Shown here: piece after piece, positions 9,361-18,327 of the stretch | How positions within the stretch are numbered: position 1 is the stretch's first letter | Layout of the letters: the number at the start of each line of letters is the position of its first letter | Assembly: GCA_947494965.1 (NCBI GenBank) | Contig: CANLWV010000008.1 | Coordinates: forward strand, 39,113-103,112 | DNA from: an uncultured Salinicoccus sp. | GTDB taxonomy: Bacteria > Bacillota > Bacilli > Staphylococcales > Salinicoccaceae | DNA length: 64,000 nt | Reading direction: 5' to 3' | Made by a program: the position numbers and the translations under genes | The notes under the pieces: generated by a model | Databases searched by the model: none | Seen by the model: only the letters and a program-made list of their open reading frames with translations | What the model was told of the DNA's origin: nothing

Positions 9361-9399
9361 ATAAAATGGATAAAAATTTCAATTATATATCCATTTTAT
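9361..9399. repeat. 12-bp AT-rich inverted repeat in a divergent promoter region
   Basis: ATAAAATGGATA (9361-9372) and TATCCATTTTAT (9388-9399) form a perfect 12-bp inverted repeat with a 15-nt loop between divergent aroD and the DUF488 gene, followed by a T-rich run on the plus strand. It could be an operator or a terminator for antisense transcripts. I do not recognise it as a known regulator box. Confidence 0.6.
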
Positions 9400-9454
9400 T
9401 TTTTATTTGTTTGCCCTCATACAATAAAGGGCACGATCATAATGAGGTGATATC

Positions 9455-9802
9455 ATGTTGAAAACAAAAAGGGTGTATGACGATTCTTCCTCCCAGGACG
9501 GAAAACGCATTCTGGTCGATGGAGTGTGGCCAAGGGGCATCAAAAAAGAAGATCTCGACCATGATGAATGGCACAAATCACTCGCTCCTTCAAATGACCT
9601 TCGGAAGTGGTTCAACCACGACCCGGAAAAATGGGAGACGTTCAAGAAAGATTACTTCAAGGAACTCAAAGAACACAAAGAGCTTCTCGAAACACTCCGG
9701 AAAGAAAGTGACGGTCATAATGTCACCCTGCTGTACAGCGCAAAGGACACGCAGTACAACCAGGCTGAAGCCATCAAGGAATACGTAGAAAATATGCGAT
9801 AG
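9455..9802 (+). CDS. DUF488 family protein
   Basis: A 115-residue soluble protein of the DUF488 (YeaO-like) family. The marks are KRVYDDSSSQDGKRILVDGVWPRGIKKEDL at the N-terminus, a charged helical middle (WHKSLAPSNDLRKWFNHDPEKW) and VTLLYSAKDTQYNQA near residues 86-100. The function is not established. GAGGTGA lies upstream of the ATG. It is monocistronic, divergent from aroD and convergent with the MurE-like gene. Confidence 0.88.
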   Translation: MLKTKRVYDDSSSQDGKRILVDGVWPRGIKKEDLDHDEWHKSLAPSNDLRKWFNHDPEKWETFKKDYFKELKEHKELLETLRKESDGHNVTLLYSAKDTQYNQAEAIKEYVENMR

Positions 9803-9832
9803 GCCCTTCAATAAGGGTCCTATCTTTTTTTA
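9798..9832. terminator. Shared terminator between DUF488 and MurE-like genes
   Basis: A GATAGGCCCTT/AAGGGTCCTATC stem (9798-9824, one bulge) ends in seven T residues on the plus strand. The stop codon of the convergent MurE-like gene (9820) lies inside it. Confidence 0.8.
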
Positions 9833-11286
9833 TTCTGCTTCCCGCTAATATATTTTGAAATGAACTCCCGATCATCATGCTCCACCATGGCGCCCCGGTA
9901 ATTCTGGGGTTCGTTGATCCCTGTCAACAGAATCAGGGTATCCTCTCCTGCGTGTTCAATCGCCTGCACAATACCTTCCTGCCTTGAGAACGCAGTGATT
10001 ATTTCCATATCATTGTAGCTTTCCGGCAAGTGCCTCTCCATCATCTGGACGATCGCTTCCTCATCTTCGTAGCCGACTTGCTCTGCTGCCAGGATAAGGC
10101 AAGGGACATTTTGCGGCACCATTTCCATAGTCTTCCTGATTTTATCCTGTCCCCTTAATCCGATGCCCGTCACCATGACCATCAGATTTTTGGCCTTTGC
10201 CTCCGCATACTTCATCGCATTCGATATGGACTCATTGATGGCGACGGGGGTATGGGCAAAATCCAGGATGAAGTCATAATGCCCTTCTGAAAACATTTCG
10301 AACCGATGCACCGGTGCCTGGATGCCTCTTGAAGCTTCTGTGACAGCATCAGCTGAAAAACCTGCCTCCACAAGTCCGAAGATAGCAGTAGCCAGATTGA
10401 TGTAATTATGTTCTCCAATGAATCCTGGTGAAACCGTATAGCTCAATCCGCCGATGTTTAGATTGATGTGGTCAGGCTCTGTCCGATAATGATAATAGGC
10501 GCCTCCAAGCTTGGAGAAATGCCTCCCTTGGCGCGTCAATGAAGCATACTCCGGTACATCGGCATTCGCCATGATACATGTACTCCGTTCAGCCAATTTC
10601 AACTTCGCTGCCAAATATCCCTCTACAGTTCCATGGTATTCGAGGTGTTCCGGACTGAAATTATTGAATATGGCCATATCATTCCAGATAAAATCAGTAC
10701 GCCGCTGATCCAGGGCGATCGACGTCGCTTCATAGACGATGTAGTCATAGTCACGATCGGCGAAATGTTTGATGATTTCAGCGAACTCCAGATGCATTGG
10801 TGTGGTTGGAGTAGTATGTCGGAACGGCACTTTCTGGTAGGCATCGTCAAATATTCCAAGAGTACCCACAGTTGCCGTTCTGCAACCGAGGTTAGACAGT
10901 AGCCTGCCGATGAAATGACTGACTGTCGTCTTCCCGTTCGTGCCAGTGACTGCTATATATTTAAGTTTTTTTATAGACTTACCATAAAAAAATTCTGCCA
11001 TCTTATTCGCGGCTTTCATGAAATCCTCGACATATACTACAGGCACGTTTCTGTCATCAAAACGGCCGACCTCAAAATCCGTGATGATGAAAGCAGGAGT
11101 ATTGGCTGAAGCAGCATCAAAATAATGCTCTGAAGTTGCAGAGTTTTTGAGCATGAACACATGACCCGGTTCAATGTCCTGGTACATTGATGTGATCCCT
11201 GAAACCGACTTCTCCACCCTATCCTCCATATTTATACTTTTTAACAATTGCTCCCCTAAAGCATCGACTATTTCATTTATCTTCAT
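9820..11286 (-). CDS. MurE-like Mur ligase paralogue lacking signature motifs
   Basis: A 488-residue ATP-dependent ligase of the MurE family. It keeps the P-loop TGTNGKTT (114-121), HTTPTTP, the SPEHLEYHGTVEGY region with the carbamylated-lysine position at 228, GEHNYIN and the DFAHTP motif. Two MurE hallmarks are missing. The N-terminal DSR UDP-binding motif reads TSMYQ here, and the DNPR/DNPA amino-acid selection motif reads AAEQVGYE. The substrate is therefore uncertain: it may not be UDP-MurNAc-dipeptide. The canonical murE is expected elsewhere in the genome (inference). The start has an AAAGGGG ribosome site. It is probably monocistronic. Confidence 0.8.
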   Translation of the reverse strand: MKINEIVDALGEQLLKSINMEDRVEKSVSGITSMYQDIEPGHVFMLKNSATSEHYFDAASANTPAFIITDFEVGRFDDRNVPVVYVEDFMKAANKMAEFFYGKSIKKLKYIAVTGTNGKTTVSHFIGRLLSNLGCRTATVGTLGIFDDAYQKVPFRHTTPTTPMHLEFAEIIKHFADRDYDYIVYEATSIALDQRRTDFIWNDMAIFNNFSPEHLEYHGTVEGYLAAKLKLAERSTCIMANADVPEYASLTRQGRHFSKLGGAYYHYRTEPDHINLNIGGLSYTVSPGFIGEHNYINLATAIFGLVEAGFSADAVTEASRGIQAPVHRFEMFSEGHYDFILDFAHTPVAINESISNAMKYAEAKAKNLMVMVTGIGLRGQDKIRKTMEMVPQNVPCLILAAEQVGYEDEEAIVQMMERHLPESYNDMEIITAFSRQEGIVQAIEHAGEDTLILLTGINEPQNYRGAMVEHDDREFISKYISGKQNKKR

Positions 11287-11363
11287 CTAAGACCCCTTTG
11301 TCTTTCCTATTTACTCATTTTACAACAATACCCCATTTCGTATTGGCAATAAACGGAATTTGC

Positions 11364-11745
11364 TCAATTGGAGGCTGGAAACAGCAATGTGGAATCAAGC
11401 AGATATTTCTGTTGATGAAGAATCGCCAACGACTTCAGATAGTCCAGCATTTCTTCTTCGGTAAGATTACCTGCCTTAAATTCCTGTTTCATATTTGCGT
11501 AGCGGTCGCGCTCTGCAACTGTACACCTCTTTTTGAAGTATCCCCATATATGGTCGAATGCATTCATCATTGATCCTTTGGTCGGGGGGGACGGCTACTG
11601 CGTCTTCTATCAATCCCCTCACTTCCGTAATTCCGGCATCACTCTTTAATGCTTCCCTTAAACGATCATAATGCTGTTGGCTATGATACATGACCCGATA
11701 TTTTTCACGGGCCCACAATAGCTCGACTTCTCTCCTTTCCTCCAT
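11364..11745 (-). pseudogene. DUF1722 (YbgA-like) gene split by a frameshift at a C7 tract
   Basis: The N-terminal part (LLWAREKYRVMYHSQQHYDRL) reads in one frame from the ATG at 11745. The C-terminal part (MMNAFDHIWGYFKK...) reads in another frame and ends at 11364. On the minus strand the frames meet at seven C residues (11584-11590). Removing one C gives a continuous protein of about 126 residues through VPPTKGSMMNAFDHIWGYFKK, which matches the DUF1722 core. The gene is therefore a recent pseudogene, a phase-variable locus or a sequencing error. It has a good ribosome site (GAGGGGG). Confidence 0.8.
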
Positions 11746-11770
11746 AACGCATCCCCCTCTATGTATATTG

Positions 11771-11809
11771 AAAAAATAAAAGCCTGCAACATATAGTCGA
11801 CAGGCTTTT
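11771..11809 (-). terminator. Intrinsic terminator of the universal stress protein gene
   Basis: On the minus strand AAAAGCCTG (11801-11809 complement) pairs with CAGGCTTTT (11778-11786 complement) and runs into TATTTTTTC. It begins 45 nt past the usp stop. Confidence 0.8.
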
Positions 11810-11853
11810 AGATGGTTTTTCCGGCTTTTTAAGCCTTCGTTTTACAGCATGGA

Positions 11854-12276
11854 TTATTTGATGATCAGCACTGGAGTGTTCACGCGTTTGGCTATCTTAT
11901 GGGTAACGTGGCCAAGGACGTGTTTTATATCGCGTTTAGAGCGCTTGTTGCTCATGACCACAACTTCATAATCGTTTTCATTTATTTCTTCGAGCAGTTC
12001 ATGAATGATCCTTCCTGCCTTGAATGTCGTAGTATAGTTCAAACCACGTTTATCCAACTCTTCCAGGAAAGGCTTCAATGCCTTGATCTTATCTTCGGTT
12101 ATGTCGTCAAAATGTTTGCCATGATACTTCACGCTATCTGCCATTTCACTTTCAGGAATCACATTGAATATTGTAATTTTGGCGTCCTCACTGTTGCCCG
12201 TAAGTTTCGACAGTTGGTCAGGGACGTTAGTGAACGAGTTTCCAAAATCATACGGAAGCAGGATATTTTTATACAT
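11854..12276 (-). CDS. Universal stress protein (UspA family)
   Basis: A 140-residue single-domain UspA protein. It begins MYKNILLPYDFGNSF, with the nucleotide-pocket aspartate, and ends with VVVMSNKRSKRDIKHVLGHVTHKIAKRVNTPVLIIK. The usual ATP-binding GxxGxxxxxxxxS pattern is not clear (the segment reads SNKRSKRDIKHVLGHVTH), so it may be a non-ATP-binding member. The ATG at 12276 lies 6 nt from AGGTGG; the ATG at 12282 abuts that site. It is monocistronic with its own terminator. Confidence 0.88.
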   Translation of the reverse strand: MYKNILLPYDFGNSFTNVPDQLSKLTGNSEDAKITIFNVIPESEMADSVKYHGKHFDDITEDKIKALKPFLEELDKRGLNYTTTFKAGRIIHELLEEINENDYEVVVMSNKRSKRDIKHVLGHVTHKIAKRVNTPVLIIK

Positions 12277-12444
12277 GTCCATCCACCTTTCTAATCTGAG
12301 TCAAACATGACTTCTTTATTATAATTTAACAGTTTTCATCAGATTAATCCAAACATCACTTGTCTTTATGTGAATCTTTTTAAATATGTAACAGCCATTT
12401 CTGACTATGATATCCATCGTTTAAGGAGAAATGCATCTGATTGA

Positions 12445-12481
12445 TTAAAAAATGCTTCTACCTCGTTATAGGCAGAAGCAT
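12445..12481 (-). terminator. Intrinsic terminator of ssrA
   Basis: On the minus strand ATGCTTCT (12474-12481 complement) pairs with AGAAGCAT (12452-12459 complement), with further pairing inside, and a T6 run follows. It lies 23 nt past the tmRNA 3' end. Confidence 0.88.
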
Positions 12482-12503
12482 TGCTTTAGTATATTCCCAA
12501 ATA

Positions 12504-12866
12504 TGGAGACGGCGGGAGTCGAACCCGCGTCCAGGGACCTTGGCACAACTCTTTCTACGTGTGTAGTCCATTTCTTAATTTCGCATGGCTGTTGGTAATG
12601 GACGGACCACAGATCCATGCTAGCCTGATTGATCTCTTCACCGGGTTCTCCAGGCGGAAGAACCCGGTGCGTATCCTGTTAAGGTTGAATCATCCAATCA
12701 AGACGCACAGGAAACGTCATGGGATGATGCAGTGTGCTCTTAGGCAGCTACTGCGAAATTGTCTTGTTTGCCAGTTATTATAAACTGTGTATCGTTGATG
12801 ACGGAGCCGAAACCTCCGACACGCTTAAGTTGCTCAAACAGCCCCTGTCGAATCCGGAACGTCCCC
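12504..12866 (-). ncRNA. ssrA: Transfer-messenger RNA (tmRNA)
   Basis: The 5' end (GGGGACG...GGATTCGACAGGGG) pairs with the 3' tRNA-like end (GGGTTCGACTCCCGCCGTCTCC) to form the acceptor stem. The mRNA-like part encodes the tag GKQDNFAVAA followed by TAA. It rescues stalled ribosomes and marks the nascent protein for ClpXP-type proteolysis. CCA is not encoded. The cofactor gene smpB lies immediately upstream. The tag ends FAVAA as in staphylococci, with a slightly different middle. Confidence 0.95.
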
Positions 12867-12903
12867 GGATTTTAACAGTGCGCCTTCATCAGACGTATAC
12901 TAT

Positions 12904-12932
12904 ATATTACCAGATTCGATACGTTTTTTCAA
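12904..12932 (-). promoter_or_regulatory. ssrA: ssrA promoter
   Basis: On the minus strand TTGAAA (12927-12932), a 17-nt spacer and TAATAT (12904-12909) lie about 37 nt upstream of the mature tmRNA 5' end. The -35 box ends 6 nt from the smpB stop codon. Confidence 0.7.
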
Positions 12933-12937
12933 GAATA

Positions 12938-13402
12938 TCACTTCATGCGATCCTTCAGGGCACGATCTACATCGCGCTTCATCTGCTTGCGTTTAAGGTC
13001 TTCCCTTTTATCATATTTCTTCTTGCCACGTCCCACTCCGAGCAGCACCTTACAGAAACCATGCTTGATATATAGTTTCAGTGGAATCAAAGAGTAGCCT
13101 GTCTCCTGGAGTTGTCCGGCAAGCTTATCTATTTCCTTTCGTTTGAGCAGAAGCTTGCGCGAGCGGAGCGGGTCATGATTATGCCGGTTCCCTTCTTCAT
13201 AGGGGGCAATGTGCATGTTATAGACATACATCTCCCCCTTGTATACACGGGCATAGGCATCCTTCAAGTTCGCTGAACCACGTCGGATGGATTTAATCTC
13301 TGTACCCCTGAGTTCTATACCCGCCTCTATCGTATCTTCTATATGATAGTCATGTCTGGCCTTCCTATTTTGGGCTAATGGTTTATCATGTGTTTTCTTC
13401 AT
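12938..13402 (-). CDS. smpB: SsrA-binding protein SmpB
   Basis: SmpB binds tmRNA and delivers it to stalled ribosomes. The 154-residue length, the [27 protein letters not shown] start and the basic C-terminal tail ([28 protein letters not shown]) are diagnostic. It starts 2 nt after the rnr stop with only a distant AGAGGA, so translation is probably coupled. ssrA follows 72 nt downstream, the usual pairing. Confidence 0.97.
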   Translation of the reverse strand: MKKTHDKPLAQNRKARHDYHIEDTIEAGIELRGTEIKSIRRGSANLKDAYARVYKGEMYVYNMHIAPYEEGNRHNHDPLRSRKLLLKRKEIDKLAGQLQETGYSLIPLKLYIKHGFCKVLLGVGRGKKKYDKREDLKRKQMKRDVDRALKDRMK

Positions 13403-13404
13403 GG

Positions 13405-15717
13405 CTATTTCTTCTTCCTCTTACTGTTTTTTGCGCCTTTATAGAATGGTTTTTTATTGGTCTTACCCTTATCAAAGTGCTTCTTGCCATCTTTATCCTT
13501 ACCTTTTTTTCCATTTTGTCGACGGCTGCCGGACTCAGATTTCGCTTTGATTTCAACCGGTCTGCCTCTTCTCTCGCGCGGTTGGCGAGCTGGCATTCCA
13601 ACTATCTTGAAATCAATGAGACGCTCATGAAGATTGACATCCAGCACTTCTACTTCAACAGGGTCCCCGATGCGGTATACTGTACCAGTACGGTCACCGA
13701 TAAGCGCCATATGGCGTTCTTGGAATTGATAGTGATCATCCGTCATATGGGAGACGTGGACAAGCCCTTCGATTGTATTTGGGAGTTCAACGAACATGCC
13801 GAAATTCATGACGCCTGAAATGACGCCCTCGAAAGTCTCCCCGACATGCTGCACCATATACTCCGCCTTTTTAAGGTCATCCGTATCCCGCTCTGCTTCC
13901 TGTGCCCGTCGCTCCCTGTTCGAAGTATGCTCAGCGATATCAGGAAGTTCTGACTCCATCCGCTTTTGAGTCTTCTGATCCGTCTTGCCTTCAATCAGAT
14001 ATTTGCGGATCAGCCGGTGCACAACAAGGTCCGGGTAACGTCTGATCGGTGATGTGAAGTGGGTATAGAAATCAGCTGCCAGACCGAAGTGACCCAAGTT
14101 ATCTTCCGCATAGCGAGCCTGTTGCATCGAGCGGAGCATCAATGTACTGATCACCATTTCTTCAGGACGCCCTTCAACTTCCTCAACTATCTCCTGCATG
14201 GCACGCGGATGGATTTCATTCCCTTTACCTTTGACTACAATACCGAAATTCGTGATGAATTCGAAGAACTGACGCAACTTCTCCTCTTTCGGGTCTTCGT
14301 GTACCCTATAGAGGAAAGGCACTTCCATCCAATGGAAATGTTCAGCTACAGTTTCATTGGCGACAAGCATGAATTCTTCAATCATGCGCTCGCCCACTGA
14401 ACGCGTGCGGAGGACGACGTCGGATGGCGTGCCATCTTCTGCGACGAGCACCTTTGCTTCATTGAAATCAAAATCAATAGCGCCGCGTTTTTTACGTCGC
14501 TTGCGCAATATCATGGCGAGCTCGCGTGCTTTCTTGAGCATAGGATAGACATCCGGGAATTCTGAGATGAGCGTCTGGTCTTCATCATCAAGCATCCGGT
14601 TGACTGCATCGTACGTCATGCGCCTGTCGGAATGGATGACGCTCTGGAAAATATCATGATCGACCACTTTACCACTGCCATCAATCTCCATCCTGCAGCT
14701 CATTGTTAGACGGTCTGCACCAGGGTTCAGGGAACAGATGCCATTGGACAGGCGGTGTGGGATCATCGGGATGACCCGATCTACCAGATAGACACTTGTG
14801 CCGCGTTCATAGGCCTCTTTACCCATTGCAGATGCCTCATCGACATAGTAGCTGACGTCAGCAATGCTGACTGTCAGTTCATGATTGCCGTTATCCAGTT
14901 TTTTGACGGCAATTGCGTCATCCAGGTCCTTTGCGTCTGCCCCGTCTATGGTGATCGTAAATTCATCACGCAAGTCACGCCGGCCGTCCAGCTCATCCTG
15001 ACTGATGGTATCCGGTGTCGCTTCTGCCTCCTTCATCACTTCTTCAGGAAACTCGATCTCGATGCCATGCTGATAGATTATGGAGAGGATATCGACGCCA
15101 GGGTCGTTCTTATGCCCCAATATCTGAATGACATGCCCTTCTGGCTTGTCATCGCCCTCCCGGTATTTAGTCAGTTCAACAAGAACCTTATGGCCGTCTA
15201 TGGCACCCAGGTTATGATTTTTCGGGATGAAGACGTCGTCTATCATCTTTTGGGAATCCGGTTCGACGAAACCGAAGTTCTTGCTTGCATGATACTCCCC
15301 GACGACTCGCGTTGTACCCCGGGTCAGGATAGTGGTGACCTGACCTTCCTGGTTATCCCCTTTTGAATGTTTCTGCACTTCCACCAGCACTGTATCTCCA
15401 TCAAGGGCCCCATTGATTGAAGTTGGTGGAATGAAAATATCCTCCATATCGCCTTCTTCAGGACGCAGGAAACCAAACCCGCGTTTGTGCATGGAGAGCT
15501 TGCCCTTGAGCATGTCTGTTTCACTCATCTTGATATATTTGTCCTTTTTCGTCCTGTGGATTTCGCCCTCTTCTTCAAGGGCCACAACGGCTTTCACCAT
15601 TTCCTTGAAGTCGTCTGAGTCATGAGCCGAAAGTTCATGTTTGAACTCCTCCATCGTCATCGGACGATAATCGTCAGCCTCAATAACATTTAAAATGCGT
15701 TCTCGATAGTTACCCAT
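13405..15717 (-). CDS. rnr: Ribonuclease R
   Basis: RNase R is a processive 3'-to-5' exoribonuclease that degrades structured RNA and works with tmRNA in rescue. Domain order in the 770 residues is cold-shock domains (about 60-240), the RNB catalytic domain starting at [16 protein letters not shown] near 250, an S1 domain (about 630-710) and a lysine-rich tail. The catalytic aspartates are present. GGGGGA precedes the ATG. The order est-rnr-smpB-ssrA suggests one operon. Confidence 0.97.
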   Translation of the reverse strand: MGNYRERILNVIEADDYRPMTMEEFKHELSAHDSDDFKEMVKAVVALEEEGEIHRTKKDKYIKMSETDMLKGKLSMHKRGFGFLRPEEGDMEDIFIPPTSINGALDGDTVLVEVQKHSKGDNQEGQVTTILTRGTTRVVGEYHASKNFGFVEPDSQKMIDDVFIPKNHNLGAIDGHKVLVELTKYREGDDKPEGHVIQILGHKNDPGVDILSIIYQHGIEIEFPEEVMKEAEATPDTISQDELDGRRDLRDEFTITIDGADAKDLDDAIAVKKLDNGNHELTVSIADVSYYVDEASAMGKEAYERGTSVYLVDRVIPMIPHRLSNGICSLNPGADRLTMSCRMEIDGSGKVVDHDIFQSVIHSDRRMTYDAVNRMLDDEDQTLISEFPDVYPMLKKARELAMILRKRRKKRGAIDFDFNEAKVLVAEDGTPSDVVLRTRSVGERMIEEFMLVANETVAEHFHWMEVPFLYRVHEDPKEEKLRQFFEFITNFGIVVKGKGNEIHPRAMQEIVEEVEGRPEEMVISTLMLRSMQQARYAEDNLGHFGLAADFYTHFTSPIRRYPDLVVHRLIRKYLIEGKTDQKTQKRMESELPDIAEHTSNRERRAQEAERDTDDLKKAEYMVQHVGETFEGVISGVMNFGMFVELPNTIEGLVHVSHMTDDHYQFQERHMALIGDRTGTVYRIGDPVEVEVLDVNLHERLIDFKIVGMPARQPRERRGRPVEIKAKSESGSRRQNGKKGKDKDGKKHFDKGKTNKKPFYKGAKNSKRKKK

Positions 15718-15731
15718 TACTTATCCCCCTA

Positions 15732-16478
15732 TTACTCATTCCAGTCCAACTGATCCATGAAGGCATGCATATTCTCAAACAATTGCTGCTTTTCTTTATC
15801 GATCGTCAATACATGTCCTGATTCTGGATACCATTCCAGTTTCTTTTCATCATCTTCAGTCGAAGTTTCATTAAAGATGATATTTGCCGAGTCTGGATTG
15901 ATCATCTCATCCTGTTCCGACTGAGCCACGAACAACGGTGCATATACATCCGGGAGATGGTCACGGACCGTTTGGATCACATCACGCACCTCATCCAGCA
16001 TGCCGGTCGGACGGAACGCCTCCATCTCACCTTCTATTTCTTCTTCTGTCTTCCCTTCCATCTTCTTAAAACCCCGGGCATATTCCAAAACGCCCTCATA
16101 CATTGTTTCACGGTCCTTGAGGTACATCGGACTGCATATGGTGGCGATGCCTACTACATCGCGGACAGTGGCCAACTTCAGCGCATAGACTCCGCCAAGG
16201 GACAGTCCTGCCACGAAAATTTTATCGTAGCCTTTGGAGACAAGGAAGTCGTAGGCTTCAGTCACTTGCCTCCACCAGATGTGTGGGCTTGATTCCAACA
16301 AATTTTCAGGAGGCTCCGCATGACCTTCATAATGCGGCGCATAGGAAGTTATGCCTTGTTTTTGGAGATAGCGTCCAAGTTGCCTGACATCTGATGAGTT
16401 GCCTGTGAACCCATGCAGCAACAGGACCGCTTTTTCGCCTTCCTCAAAAAAGAATGGTTCTGGTAATTGTATCTTCAT
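15732..16478 (-). CDS. est: Alpha/beta-hydrolase carboxylesterase
   Basis: A 248-residue cytosolic serine esterase/monoacylglycerol lipase-like enzyme. The triad is visible: Ser93 in GLSLGG, Asp190 in QSEQDEM and His222 in ESGHVLT, with the oxyanion segment LLHGFTG at 20-26. The natural substrate is unknown. It sits between secG and rnr, as in staphylococci, and starts the rnr group 14 nt upstream of rnr. Confidence 0.93.
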   Translation of the reverse strand: MKIQLPEPFFFEEGEKAVLLLHGFTGNSSDVRQLGRYLQKQGITSYAPHYEGHAEPPENLLESSPHIWWRQVTEAYDFLVSKGYDKIFVAGLSLGGVYALKLATVRDVVGIATICSPMYLKDRETMYEGVLEYARGFKKMEGKTEEEIEGEMEAFRPTGMLDEVRDVIQTVRDHLPDVYAPLFVAQSEQDEMINPDSANIIFNETSTEDDEKKLEWYPESGHVLTIDKEKQQLFENMHAFMDQLDWNE

Positions 16479-16534
16479 TATTTATACCCTACTTTCTGCA
16501 CATTAATTTCATTGTACGACAATTTAAGAACATA

Positions 16535-16571
16535 GAAAAATAAAAAGAAACCCCCTATCAACAATAGGAGG
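16535..16571 (-). terminator. Intrinsic terminator of secG
   Basis: On the minus strand CCTCCTAT and ATAGGGGG form an 8-bp stem (16551-16571, one G.U pair), followed by TTTCTTTTTATTTTTC. It begins 10 nt past the secG stop. Confidence 0.85.
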
Positions 16572-16580
16572 CCATTATTT

Positions 16581-16811
16581 CTAATTTAGATATGTGAGCA
16601 GCAGCATGATCAGGAAGAACAGTAACGAAAGTATGACTGTTGTCCTATGCAGTACAAGATCCATGCCCCGCGCTTTTTGTTTACCGAATAATTGCTCAGC
16701 ACCGCCACCGATTGCACCTGAGAGGCCGGCGCTTTTCCCTGACTGTAGCAATACCACTGCAATTAAAGATATACAAACGACAATCAACAATATGACGAGC
16801 AGTGTTTGCAT
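16581..16811 (-). CDS. secG: Protein-export membrane protein SecG
   Basis: SecG is an accessory subunit of the SecYEG translocon. The 76 residues contain two membrane helices (about 2-22 and 55-75) flanking the conserved [21 protein letters not shown] loop. GGAGGG precedes the ATG. It has its own promoter and terminator, although scrA lies just upstream. Confidence 0.96.
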   Translation of the reverse strand: MQTLLVILLIVVCISLIAVVLLQSGKSAGLSGAIGGGAEQLFGKQKARGMDLVLHRTTVILSLLFFLIMLLLTYLN

Positions 16812-16844
16812 GTGGTAATCCCTCCGAATATTAGTAACACAAGA

Positions 16845-16873
16845 ATTTTATCAGATATAGGAATGAAATGCAA
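16845..16873 (-). promoter_or_regulatory. secG: secG promoter
   Basis: On the minus strand TTGCAT (16868-16873), a 17-nt spacer and TAAAAT (16845-16850) lie 34 nt before the secG start, just after the scrA stop codon. Confidence 0.7.
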
Positions 16874-16890
16874 ACTTACTTTGGCGGCTT

Positions 16891-18327
16891 CTATTCATCT
16901 GCCCGCTCTTTAAATCGATTCATTTTTGATAGTGCAAACGTTACTGCAAACGCTGTCACAATAGCTATAACCATAGATAAAATAAAATACGGAATGTCAG
17001 TCGGTACGATTGAAATGACTCCCGGAATGGCAGCTGCACCCAGAGCAATTGCTTTGACATTGAACAGACCAATGAAGAATGCGCCGACTGCTGATCCGGT
17101 AATTGCCCCAATAAACGGATACCTTAACTTCAGATTGACACCGAACATTGCCGGTTCCGTGATGCCAAGCAATGCGGATATTCCTGAAGCAGAAGCTGTC
17201 CCCTTCATCTTCTTACCTTTAATAATGATAAAGACTGCTAAAGCTGCAGCACCTTGTGCGACATTCGACATGGAGGCAATCGGGAAGATGAAAGAGCCAC
17301 CGGTCGATGCCTGGTTAGCAATCAGTTGGGTCTCAATTGCGATGAAGCTATGATGCATACCTGTAATGACTATCGGAGCGTAGAACAGACCGAACAATCC
17401 TGCACCTACAGGACCGCCAAAATCATAGAGCCACATCAGTCCTTCGGACAGGAAATCTCCCGCTGTGCGTGTCAATGGACCTACAAGAAGGAATGTGACA
17501 AACCCTGTAATGAAAAGTGCAAACAGCGGTGTAAGGATGATGTCCAGAGCAGAAGGAACAATTTTTCTGAGCTGAATTTCAAGTTTGGCGAGAATCCAGC
17601 TTGCTACAAGTATCGGTAACACCTGCCCTTGGTACCCCACCTGCTCAATCGAGAGGGAGAAAATATCCCAGGAAGGAATCGAATCACCTGCTGCCATAGC
17701 TTTGGGATAATCATATCCATTCATAAGAGCTGGATGGACCAACAGCATGCCGAGAGCCGCACCCAGGTAAGGATTTCCGCCAAACCTTCGTGTAGCACTG
17801 AATCCTATCAGTACAGGCAGAAATACAAAAGGTGCATTGGCGAATATGTCAATCATATTCGCTAGGTCAGCCAACCCAGGGTTGGCTTCTATGACAGAAG
17901 CCTCGTCATAGAATAATCCTTCGGCAACTAACAAGTTATTTATTCCCATGAGCAAGCCTCCAGCAACAATGGCTGGGATAATTGGCACAAAGATGTCTGA
18001 CAGCATTTTGACGAATTGTTGTAGCGGATTCATCTTTTTATTGGACCTTTGAGATACTTCTGATTTCGTTGATGCTTCTTTACCGGTGATTCTTGACATC
18101 TCATTGAATACTGTATTTACAGTTCCAGTGCCTATGATGATCTGATACTGTCCTCCAGTAGAGAATGTACCTTTAACAACATCCATCTCACCGAGTATTT
18201 TTTCATCGACCAGGCCTTCATCATTCAACACCATCCTCAAGCGAGTCGCACAGTGCGTCATCGCATCGATGTTTTCTTCGCCTCCAAGCGCTTCGATTAT
18301 CTTCTTTGCTTCATCGTTGTAATTCAT
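16891..18327 (-). CDS. scrA: Sucrose-specific PTS enzyme IIBC
   Basis: This membrane permease imports sucrose and phosphorylates it to sucrose-6-phosphate. Domain order is EIIB (about 1-90, phosphocysteine 26 in THCATRLRM) followed by a ten-helix EIIC (about 105-470; ITGMHHSF and ALLGITEPAMFGVNLKLRYPF). There is no EIIA domain, so phosphate must come from another EIIA-Glc-type protein. The ATG at 18327 has AGGAGG 6 nt upstream and overlaps the scrK stop by 1 nt. It is the last gene of scrBKA. A trehalose or related beta-glucoside specificity is less likely given scrB. Confidence 0.92.
   Translation of the reverse strand: MNYNDEAKKIIEALGGEENIDAMTHCATRLRMVLNDEGLVDEKILGEMDVVKGTFSTGGQYQIIIGTGTVNTVFNEMSRITGKEASTKSEVSQRSNKKMNPLQQFVKMLSDIFVPIIPAIVAGGLLMGINNLLVAEGLFYDEASVIEANPGLADLANMIDIFANAPFVFLPVLIGFSATRRFGGNPYLGAALGMLLVHPALMNGYDYPKAMAAGDSIPSWDIFSLSIEQVGYQGQVLPILVASWILAKLEIQLRKIVPSALDIILTPLFALFITGFVTFLLVGPLTRTAGDFLSEGLMWLYDFGGPVGAGLFGLFYAPIVITGMHHSFIAIETQLIANQASTGGSFIFPIASMSNVAQGAAALAVFIIIKGKKMKGTASASGISALLGITEPAMFGVNLKLRYPFIGAITGSAVGAFFIGLFNVKAIALGAAAIPGVISIVPTDIPYFILSMVIAIVTAFAVTFALSKMNRFKERADE

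Noticed and set aside
12283..12444. Possible small gene or RNA between usp and ssrA
   Set aside because: There is only a five-codon frame after AAGGAG; no stable structure or longer frame was found.
15324..15524. Open frames inside rnr on both strands
   Set aside because: They are shadows of a strongly conserved coding region.
16945..16958. cre-like sequence near the 3' end of scrA
   Set aside because: It lies inside conserved coding sequence, has a mismatch in the consensus and no promoter in a useful position.
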